Assembly (NCBI RefSeq): GCF_046524175.1
Contig: NZ_JBEFZF010000006.1
Span: 62,001-126,000 of the forward strand
Length of the DNA: 64,000 nucleotides
Direction of reading: 5' to 3'
Origin: Spongiivirga sp046524175
GTDB lineage: Bacteria > Bacteroidota > Bacteroidia > Flavobacteriales > Flavobacteriaceae
Part shown: one piece after another, positions 54,511 to 60,987 of the stretch
How the letters are laid out: each line of letters opens with the position of its first letter
Numbering within the stretch: position 1 is the stretch's first letter
Position numbers and translations under genes: made by a program
Notes under the pieces: model-generated
Told to the model about the DNA's origin: nothing
What the model saw: the letters and a program-made list of their open reading frames with translations, nothing else
Database searches by the model: none

Positions 54511-55470
54511 ATGAATATATCTGATTTTACATATCTGCTAAAAGAGCCTGACGCCATTAATACCGATCAAACAGAGGCTATTGAATCGATTATTAAAGAA
54601 TATCCATATTTTCAAGCGGCACGTGCCATTTTTTTAAAGGGATTAAAGAATCAAGATAGCTTTCGTTACAACGACCAATTGAAAGTAACGGCAGCACATA
54701 CTACTGATAGGACCGTCTTATTTGATTTCATTACTTCCGAAGCGTTTAAAAAATCAGTTGTCCTACAAGCAAGTGAAGAAAAAGATCCACTAGATATCGA
54801 GGTTAATGAATTTGAAGAACTTGCAGTGGAAACGGAAAACCGTGTCACTGAAGTTATCAAAACTGCAGCTGATGTGGTTGATACTGGAACCGAAGCGGTT
54901 ATAAACGAAGAAAACCATCTTCAAGAAAAAACTATTCCGGTTTCTCAGAACCATGAAGTTGTTGAAAAAGTCGATGAGGAAGTCAAAAAAATCACAACAA
55001 ATAAAACTGCTTTACAAGTAGATGCGCCTTTAGAATTTGATAAAAACGAGCGACACTCATTTAATGAATGGCTTCAACTTTCCACCATAAAACCTATCGA
55101 TCGAAGCGAGGAAAAAACAACTAAAGAATCAAGCCAAAGGTATACGGAAGAAGAAAATATAACAGAAACAAAAGCACAAAAAAATACTCCCACGTTTGAA
55201 GAGAAACTAACCTTAATCGATAGGTTCATAGAAAAGAACCCGAAAATAAGACCAGTTAAAGAAAATATACCAATTGAAAATCTAGCGGAAGGTAATTTAG
55301 TAGATAGAAATGAGTTAATGACAGAAACCCTTGCTAAGGTATATCTTGCTCAAAAAAAATATAAAAAAGCCATTCAGGCGTATAAAATTTTAAGTTTGAA
55401 ATATCCAGAAAAAAATAGTTTCTTTGCAGACCGAATTTTGGAGATAAAAAAAATAAAGAAAAATAATTAA
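54511..55470 (+). CDS. TPR-containing cytoplasmic protein
   Basis: 319 residues, acidic and Glu/Lys-rich. The N-terminus has a YPYFQAARAIFLKGLKN helix pair and the C-terminus a TPR-like ETLAKVYLAQKKYKKAIQAY repeat with KYPEKNSFFADRI. The middle (about residues 100-230) is low complexity and probably disordered. The start at 54511 directly follows the lptE stop. It is conserved between lptE and secG in flavobacteria in my recollection. Function unknown. Confidence 0.75.
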   Translation: MNISDFTYLLKEPDAINTDQTEAIESIIKEYPYFQAARAIFLKGLKNQDSFRYNDQLKVTAAHTTDRTVLFDFITSEAFKKSVVLQASEEKDPLDIEVNEFEELAVETENRVTEVIKTAADVVDTGTEAVINEENHLQEKTIPVSQNHEVVEKVDEEVKKITTNKTALQVDAPLEFDKNERHSFNEWLQLSTIKPIDRSEEKTTKESSQRYTEEENITETKAQKNTPTFEEKLTLIDRFIEKNPKIRPVKENIPIENLAEGNLVDRNELMTETLAKVYLAQKKYKKAIQAYKILSLKYPEKNSFFADRILEIKKIKKNN

Positions 55471-55481
55471 GGTCGTATACC

Positions 55482-55829
55482 ATGAGTACATATACAATTT
55501 TTTTGGTGTTGATAGTGATCGTTGCTTTTTTGTTGGTTGTTGTAATTATGGTGCAAAACCCTAAAGGTGGCGGACTTTCTTCTTCTTTCGGAGGAGGAGG
55601 ATCAACACAGATAGGTGGAGTTCAAAAAACAACTGATTTTTTAGATAAAAGTACATGGGCATTAGGGGCTATTTTATTGGCACTTATTTTACTTGCCAAC
55701 TTTACATTGCCTAAAAATAATGCACCAGTTCAATCCAAAGTGATCGAAGGAGAGAATATTGAAAACTCCATTCCTGACACTCCCGAAAATCCACTTAATG
55801 ACAATGATACATCTGGTGACGAACAATAA
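55482..55829 (+). CDS. secG: Preprotein translocase subunit SecG
   Basis: 115 residues, with two helices (IFLVLIVIVAFLLVVVIMV and WALGAILLALILLANFTL) and the SecG motif MVQNPKGGGLSSSFGGGG between them. The C-terminus is an acidic Asn/Asp tail. It is part of the SecYEG channel. It lies 11 bases after the TPR gene, and a strong terminator follows, separating it from groES. Confidence 0.95.
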   Translation: MSTYTIFLVLIVIVAFLLVVVIMVQNPKGGGLSSSFGGGGSTQIGGVQKTTDFLDKSTWALGAILLALILLANFTLPKNNAPVQSKVIEGENIENSIPDTPENPLNDNDTSGDEQ

Positions 55830-55850
55830 ATGTGTAGTCATCAAAGCTTA

Positions 55851-55890
55851 AAAAAATGCCAGCATGTCATAATGCTGGCATTTTTTATTT
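55851..55890 (+). terminator. Rho-independent terminator after secG
   Basis: A 9-bp stem (55857-55865 with 55872-55880) plus flanking A/T pairs and a 6-base loop, followed by TTTTTTATTT. Confidence 0.88.
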
Positions 55891-55892
55891 CA

Positions 55893-55939
55893 ATATGTCA
55901 GTATTTATGTTGACATATCGTGTTGGCACAATTTCTGAC
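55893..55939 (+). promoter_or_regulatory. groESL upstream control region
   Basis: An 8-bp inverted repeat ATATGTCA-N10-TGACATAT (55893-55900 and 55911-55918) is followed by TTGGCACAATTTCTGA (55923-55938). It matches the sigma-54 -24 box (TTGGCAC) exactly, with G at the right GG-N10-G distance, but the -12 part (CTGA instead of TTGC) is only half matched. The CIRCE repeat of HrcA (TTAGCACTC-N9-GAGTGCTAA) is absent. No good TAnnTTTG box was seen upstream of groES. Confidence 0.4.
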
Positions 55940-55986
55940 TTGCTAAGATGAAAACAAATAAAATTAACAATCGAAAATTATAACAA

Positions 55987-56262
55987 ATGGCTTTAAACAT
56001 TAAACCACTTGCAGATCGCGTGGTAGTTGAACCACTACCTGCAGAAACTCAAACAGCATCTGGTCTTTACATTCCAGATACGGCTCAAGAAAAGCAACAA
56101 AAAGGAAAAGTTGTCGCTGTGGGTCCAGGAAAAAAAGATGAACCACTAACCGTGAAGCCCGGTGATACTGTTTTATATGGTAAATATTCAGGTTCTGAAC
56201 TCAAGTTAGATGGTACTGATTATATGATCATGCGTGAGGACGATATTCTTGCGATTATCTAG
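55987..56262 (+). CDS. groS: Co-chaperonin GroES
   Basis: 91 residues. KPLADRVVVEPLPAET starts the Cpn10 fold. The mobile loop is TASGLYIPDTAQEKQQ-like, and the tail is MREDDILAII. It caps GroEL. Unlike most groES-groEL pairs, the 104-base gap to groEL contains an 83-base hairpin element. Confidence 0.98.
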   Translation: MALNIKPLADRVVVEPLPAETQTASGLYIPDTAQEKQQKGKVVAVGPGKKDEPLTVKPGDTVLYGKYSGSELKLDGTDYMIMREDDILAII

Positions 56263-56268
56263 TTTACC

Positions 56269-56351
56269 TTGTCATTCCCGTGAAAACGGGAATCCACCAA
56301 ACAATAAATAAAGTTAAATTCACAAGATTCCCACTTTCGTGGGAATGACAA
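56269..56351. repeat. Paired GAAA-loop hairpins (REP/MITE-like) between groES and groEL
   Basis: Two 26-base units face each other: TTGTCATTCCCGTGAAAAC..GGGAATC (56269-56294) and its inverted relative (56326-56351). Each contains a perfect 8-bp stem closed by a GAAA loop: ATTCCCGT-GAAA-ACGGGAAT, and ATTCCCAC-GAAA-GTGGGAAT when read on the minus strand. The only differences, two stem base pairs, are compensated on both sides. The outer TTGTC/GACAA ends complete terminal inverted repeats, with 31 bases between the units. The pattern ATTCCC-N8-GGGAAT is the same as the dRS3 repeat known in Neisseria. It starts 6 bases after the groES stop. Confidence 0.85.
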
Positions 56352-56366
56352 TTAAAAATTTTAATA

Positions 56367-57998
56367 ATGGCAAAAGACATTAAATTTGATATAGATGCAA
56401 GAGATGGCCTTAAAAGAGGAGTCGATGCATTAGCAAACGCAGTAAAAGTAACATTAGGACCAAAAGGTCGTAATGTAATTATCAGCAAATCATTTGGTGC
56501 ACCGCAGGTAACAAAAGATGGTGTTTCAGTAGCTAAAGAGGTAGAGTTGGAAGATGCTCTTGAAAATATGGGAGCACAAATGGTAAAAGAAGTAGCCTCT
56601 AAAACCAATGACCTTGCTGGTGATGGTACGACAACAGCTACTGTGCTTGCACAAGCAATAGTAAAAGAAGGACTTAAAAACGTGGCCGCAGGTGCCAATC
56701 CGATGGACCTTAAAAGAGGTATTGATAAAGCTGTAGATTCTATTGTTGATGATTTACAGAAACAAGCTAAAGAAGTTGGTAGCTCAAGTGAAAAAATACA
56801 GCAAGTAGCAGCTATTTCTGCTAATAATGACAATACTATAGGTGAATTGATCGCTGAGGCTTTTGGTAAAGTTGGTAAGGAAGGTGTGATCACTGTTGAA
56901 GAAGCTAAAGGTACTGACACTTATGTTGATGTTGTTGAAGGTATGCAGTTTGATAGAGGTTATTTATCTCCATATTTCGTAACCAATAGCGAAAAAATGA
57001 CTGCGGAATTAGAGAGTCCTTACATCTTGTTATTCGACAAGAAGATCTCCGCAATGAAAGATTTACTTCCTGTACTAGAGCCTGTGGCGCAATCAGGAAA
57101 ACCACTATTAATTATCGCCGAAGATGTTGATGGTGAAGCATTAGCAACATTAGTAGTGAACAAACTTCGTGGTTCATTAAAAATAGCTGCTGTTAAAGCT
57201 CCAGGATTTGGTGACCGTAGAAAAGCAATGCTAGAAGACATCGCTATTTTAACTGGTGGTACTGTAATTTCTGAAGAAAGAGGATTTACTTTAGAAAATG
57301 CGACCATCGACATGCTTGGTACAGCCGAAACAGTAACTATTGATAAAGACAATACCACTGTTGTTAATGGTGCCGGAGAAAGCGAAATGATCCAAAATCG
57401 TGTAAACCAGATTAAATCTCAAATCGAGACTACTACTTCTGATTACGATAAAGAAAAATTACAAGAGCGTTTAGCTAAATTAGCTGGTGGTGTTGCTGTA
57501 TTATATGTAGGCGCCGCTAGTGAAGTGGAAATGAAAGAAAAGAAAGATCGTGTTGACGATGCGTTACACGCAACACGGGCAGCGGTTGAAGAAGGTATTG
57601 TTGCCGGTGGTGGTGTTGCTTTTGTGCGTTCGAAGTCTGTTTTAGATAAAGTTAAAACTGAAAATGCGGATGAGATTACCGGTGTTCAGATTATAGCTCG
57701 TGCTATTGAAGAACCTTTGCGTACCATCGTTGAAAACGCTGGAGGCGAAGGCAGTGTTGTAATAAGCAAGGTAGCCGAAGGTAAAAACGACTTTGGTTAC
57801 GACGCAAAAACTGAACAGTATGTAGATATGTTAAAAGCAGGTATCATCGACCCTAAGAAAGTGACGCGTATTGCACTAGAAAATGCCGCTTCAGTTGCCG
57901 GTATGATTTTAACAACCGAGTGTGCTTTAGTAGATATTAAAGAAGATGCTCCAGCGATGCCTCCAATGGGCGGCGGCGGAATGCCAGGCATGATGTAA
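56367..57998 (+). CDS. groL: Chaperonin GroEL
   Basis: 543 residues, complete. Conserved VTLGPKGRNV, DGTTTATVLAQAI, the apical-domain block, AAVEEGIVAGGGVA and the C-terminal GGM-type tail (PPMGGGGMPGMM). The last 36 coding bases plus TAAT are repeated exactly at 60812-60851. Start MAKDIKFDIDARDG. Confidence 0.99.
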   Translation: MAKDIKFDIDARDGLKRGVDALANAVKVTLGPKGRNVIISKSFGAPQVTKDGVSVAKEVELEDALENMGAQMVKEVASKTNDLAGDGTTTATVLAQAIVKEGLKNVAAGANPMDLKRGIDKAVDSIVDDLQKQAKEVGSSSEKIQQVAAISANNDNTIGELIAEAFGKVGKEGVITVEEAKGTDTYVDVVEGMQFDRGYLSPYFVTNSEKMTAELESPYILLFDKKISAMKDLLPVLEPVAQSGKPLLIIAEDVDGEALATLVVNKLRGSLKIAAVKAPGFGDRRKAMLEDIAILTGGTVISEERGFTLENATIDMLGTAETVTIDKDNTTVVNGAGESEMIQNRVNQIKSQIETTTSDYDKEKLQERLAKLAGGVAVLYVGAASEVEMKEKKDRVDDALHATRAAVEEGIVAGGGVAFVRSKSVLDKVKTENADEITGVQIIARAIEEPLRTIVENAGGEGSVVISKVAEGKNDFGYDAKTEQYVDMLKAGIIDPKKVTRIALENAASVAGMILTTECALVDIKEDAPAMPPMGGGGMPGMM

Positions 57999-57999
57999 T
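57960..57999 (+). repeat. Direct repeat copy 1 (groEL 3' end)
   Basis: Forty bases ending just after the groEL stop codon, identical to 60812-60851 (40/40). The similarity continues weakly beyond: TACGATACACATA here against CTTACGATATTCATA at the other copy. The two copies enclose about 2.8 kb with three genes. Confidence 0.95.
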
Positions 58000-58042
58000 T
58001 ACGATACACATACGTTGCTGAGCTTATACAGCACATAATATC

Positions 58043-58080
58043 AAACCCCGCAAGTAAAATTACTTGTGGGGTTTTTATTT
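58043..58080 (+). terminator. Terminator after groEL
   Basis: An 11- to 12-bp stem (58045-58056 with 58061-58072, one G-T pair) with a 4-base loop, followed by TTTTTATTT. Confidence 0.88.
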
Positions 58081-58208
58081 AATGGCGTCTTAATTTGTCA
58101 AATAAATGATTAAAAACTCATATTTCTCTTTTTTACGTAGCTTTATAAGAACTAATCTATAAGCTTGTCTATATCAATAGTGGATTAGCCAATATTTATG
58201 CGAAACAA

Positions 58209-58769
58209 ATGAGTATAGTTAAAAAAACAAGAAGAAGATTAGGTTATACTCAAGCCGAATTGGCAAAAAAGACCGGGCTATCTTTAAGAACTATTCAACG
58301 CTTAGAGTCCAATAACAATAAGCCCAAAGGTCACACCTTAACTGTACTATCAGAAGCATTCAATATAAAACCTTCCGTTCTTCAAAAACAGTTTCAGAAC
58401 ATCGAGCGAACTAAAAAATCTGAAGCCACTTCTATTCGGTTTATTAATCTATCTGTTTTATCCTTTTTAGGTATTCCCTTTGGTAACATTATTTTACCTT
58501 TAATACTTTGGAGAAAAGATCGCAAATCTAAGCTTGTTGATGAAATAGGCAGGCGTATTATCAATTTTCAAATCATTTTCTCAGCTATCCTAGCAATACT
58601 CCTTTGCCTTTCGCCTTTTATAGGTCGAAAATTTTTCTCAAACACCTCCATAATCTTATACGTTTTGTTTGCTTCCTATGCATTTAATATTATTATTGTT
58701 TGTCGCAACGCCATCAAATTACAGCGCAATAATTTCGACTTACCTAATCTGCCAATTCGTTTTATATAG
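58209..58769 (+). CDS. XRE helix-turn-helix protein with DUF4870 membrane domain
   Basis: 186 residues. The N-terminal XRE domain (residues ~5-60) has LGYTQAELAKKTGLSLRTIQ and RLESNN. The C-terminal part is a DUF4870-type membrane domain: LSVLSFLGIPFGNIILPLIL, the DEIGRRIINFQI motif and two further helices. Such fusions tie DNA binding to the membrane. It is the first gene inside the groEL-tail duplication. Confidence 0.88.
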   Translation: MSIVKKTRRRLGYTQAELAKKTGLSLRTIQRLESNNNKPKGHTLTVLSEAFNIKPSVLQKQFQNIERTKKSEATSIRFINLSVLSFLGIPFGNIILPLILWRKDRKSKLVDEIGRRIINFQIIFSAILAILLCLSPFIGRKFFSNTSIILYVLFASYAFNIIIVCRNAIKLQRNNFDLPNLPIRFI

Positions 58770-58898
58770 TACTAATAATCAGAAATTGACGTAAAATTGG
58801 CGGTATCAATAACCCCATTTTTATTGAGATTTCATATTTATTTGTGTAGTTGAGTTAACTGCAAGCTCATTTTATTTCATCAAATCAATTATACAATT

Positions 58899-59882
58899 AT
58901 GAAAAAGAAAATTGGCTATGTCCTGCTTACCATTTTGGGAATCATCTTAGTGACTAGCTATATAGGTATTCGAAAATTCAACAATACCCTTTTCAAAGAA
59001 AAACCAAACTATCTAGAATATAGCTATGAATCAAAACCCATTCAATTTAATTGGGTTAATGATTCGATAGGTGACTATTACGAGGCACAAGCAGCAATCG
59101 TGATTCCTTTAAAAATTAAAGGTTTGGCACATAACTTTTACGCGCAATTTGACACCGGGTCGCCTCATTCCTACATTTATGAAAATGATCTAAAATCTTT
59201 GCGCAAACTAGGGTTGAAATTTACGGAAGTAGTAAAGGAGGAGGCACATTATATCGAACAACTAAATTTCAATTTAAATGGTAATAGAATAGAGGCTTCT
59301 ATGATCAAGATTCTAAAGGGCTACGGAAATACCTTTGACAAAAGAGACACCATAACTAACATTAAAATTGGCACTATCGGAAGTGACTTTGTTGCGAACC
59401 GCATTACAGCTATTGATTTTAAAAATCAAACCATACAGCTATTTGATGAACGCCCTGAATGGATGGGCGATTTAGGAGTTTTTAAGGCTTTTGATTTCAC
59501 CGCCAGAAGAATCATGATGCCGGTAACACTAGATAAAAAAGAGTACGAATTTCTTTATGACTCAGGCTGTAGTGCCTTTGGATTAATTACTATTAAAAGT
59601 CGCTTTGACGCATATACCAACAAGAATATTGAAGCTATACAGTATGGCGCCAATAGTTGGGGAAATAGCATCCCTATTATTAGTAAGCCTTCTGATAAAA
59701 CATTTGGAATAGGAAATACCCATTTGACATTAAGACGTGTGAGCTATGTAAATATGTATACAGCAATACAACCCTTGGTAACGCCGTTTACTCGAATTGG
59801 TGGCTGGCTTGGAAATCAACCCTTTAATGAAAGTACGTTGATTCTTGATACCAAAAAACAAGAGTTTTTTATCATCAAATAA
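58899..59882 (+). CDS. Membrane-anchored aspartic protease-like protein
   Basis: 327 residues. An N-terminal anchor (YVLLTILGIILVTSYIGI) is followed by two pepsin/retropepsin-like lobes. Lobe 1 has the active-site type FDTGSPHSYIY (about residue 87) and a closing strand ITAIDFKNQTIQLFDE. Lobe 2 has LYDSGCSAFGLI (about residue 227) and ends with STLILDTKKQEFFIIK. Both lobes have an Asp-x-Gly motif (DTG, DSG), so an active bilobal aspartyl protease is possible. Its stop overlaps the ATG of the TraB-like gene. Confidence 0.75.
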   Translation: MKKKIGYVLLTILGIILVTSYIGIRKFNNTLFKEKPNYLEYSYESKPIQFNWVNDSIGDYYEAQAAIVIPLKIKGLAHNFYAQFDTGSPHSYIYENDLKSLRKLGLKFTEVVKEEAHYIEQLNFNLNGNRIEASMIKILKGYGNTFDKRDTITNIKIGTIGSDFVANRITAIDFKNQTIQLFDERPEWMGDLGVFKAFDFTARRIMMPVTLDKKEYEFLYDSGCSAFGLITIKSRFDAYTNKNIEAIQYGANSWGNSIPIISKPSDKTFGIGNTHLTLRRVSYVNMYTAIQPLVTPFTRIGGWLGNQPFNESTLILDTKKQEFFIIK

Positions 59883-60766
59883 TGAAAGTCATGAAAAAGA
59901 TAATTATTGTGCTACTATTAGTACCTATTGCATTGGTAATAGTAGGCCTATCAAAGTATAGCATTCAACTAAATAGTTTCTTTGCCCAAGACACTAATAG
60001 TCAAGTAAAAAACAAACAAGCAACTAACAATACTGAAGTTCATATTGTTGGCACGGTTCACTTTGAAACTGACCTTATCAAACGACATCATTTATACAGC
60101 TATTTAGATAGCATATCTCCATCAGTAATTTTATATGAAGGTGACTCGAGCACAGTAAAACGAATTGCAAAAAAGACAGATTATTTTGCCAGGGTTGTCG
60201 ATGCTTTTAAAAGTGGTAATCGGTTAGAAAAACCAGCAGTCCTAAAATACCTTAAAAATAACCCTAACTGCACTCTTCTACCCTATGAATGGGAACTAAG
60301 AAATAAATATCATCGCAAACATAAATTAAGGAAGAAGTCTAAAGAGATGATTAATTCGGTAATTAGCTTGTACAGTGATAAGCTATTAAACGAGGATCAA
60401 GCTCTTGTTATCAGCAGATTCCTAGAACTAAATAAAAAACTAATTGCCATCGAAAAAAAAGCAACTTTAGCCAGTATTAATAACATTGATACTGATGAGA
60501 TTCTAAAGAATCGACAACATTACATTTACACAAAAATCCCTGAAATTGCGACAAGCCGGAAAGAGCTGGTTAAATTTTCAGATTTTGTTCCTATTCATAC
60601 CAATTACTGGGACATCAGAAATAATGCTATGGTTCAAAATATTTTAAAACAAGTTCGACATAACCCGAACAAAACAATAGTAGTTTTAAATGGGTTTTAT
60701 CATCGTTATTACTTAATTCAAGAACTACAGTCTTACCAAGATGAATACAATTTTTCACTTAAATGA
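59882..60766 (+). CDS. TraB/GumN-like putative metalloprotease-fold protein
   Basis: 294 residues. A membrane helix near the N-terminus (IIVLLLVPIALVIVGLSKY) precedes an exported domain. The motifs HIVGTVHFE (about residues 54-62), VILYEGDSS, the DIRNNAMVQNILKQ block and LNGFYHRYYLI match the order GTxH / E / RNxxM / GxxH of the TraB/GumN fold, in which the His and Glu are thought to bind metal or act in hydrolysis. It is coupled by TAATG to the preceding protease-like gene. MKKIII at 59891 is an alternative start. Confidence 0.65.
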   Translation: MKVMKKIIIVLLLVPIALVIVGLSKYSIQLNSFFAQDTNSQVKNKQATNNTEVHIVGTVHFETDLIKRHHLYSYLDSISPSVILYEGDSSTVKRIAKKTDYFARVVDAFKSGNRLEKPAVLKYLKNNPNCTLLPYEWELRNKYHRKHKLRKKSKEMINSVISLYSDKLLNEDQALVISRFLELNKKLIAIEKKATLASINNIDTDEILKNRQHYIYTKIPEIATSRKELVKFSDFVPIHTNYWDIRNNAMVQNILKQVRHNPNKTIVVLNGFYHRYYLIQELQSYQDEYNFSLK

Positions 60767-60811
60767 GTGAATACATGACTATAAACATTGTATCCAAGTA
60801 CGTAAAGCACT

Positions 60812-60851
60812 CCTCCAATGGGCGGCGGCGGAATGCCAGGCATGATGTAAT
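60812..60851 (+). repeat. Direct repeat copy 2 (orphan groEL 3' end)
   Basis: Identical to 57960-57999. In frame it encodes PPMGGGGMPGMM and a stop, but nothing groEL-like precedes it, so it is a fragment and not a gene. It marks the right end of the 58-60.8 kb segment. An imperfect terminator follows at 60878. Confidence 0.95.
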
Positions 60852-60877
60852 CTTACGATATTCATAAAGTAGTAATT

Positions 60878-60917
60878 TAACCCCCAAAGATTTAAAAAAA
60901 TCTTCGTGGGTTTTTTA
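60878..60917 (+). terminator. Imperfect terminator after the orphan groEL tail
   Basis: AACCCCCAAAGATT pairs with AATCTTCGTGGGTT (two mismatches) and is followed by TTTTTTAG. It has the same general form as the terminator after the intact groEL but a different stem. Confidence 0.5.
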
Positions 60918-60987
60918 GTAAACTGTTAACTAACTACTTAAGTCCTATTTGCGTTATAATCTGTAACTTTTATCAAATTTTGCAGAT

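Noticed and set aside
55893..55939. CIRCE (HrcA) operator before groES
   Set aside because: Neither TTAGCACTC nor GAGTGCTAA is present. The inverted repeat there has different sequence and spacing.
60812..60851. Start of a second groEL gene
   Set aside because: Only the last 12 codons and the stop are present, and the sequence upstream belongs to the TraB-like gene and a short spacer.
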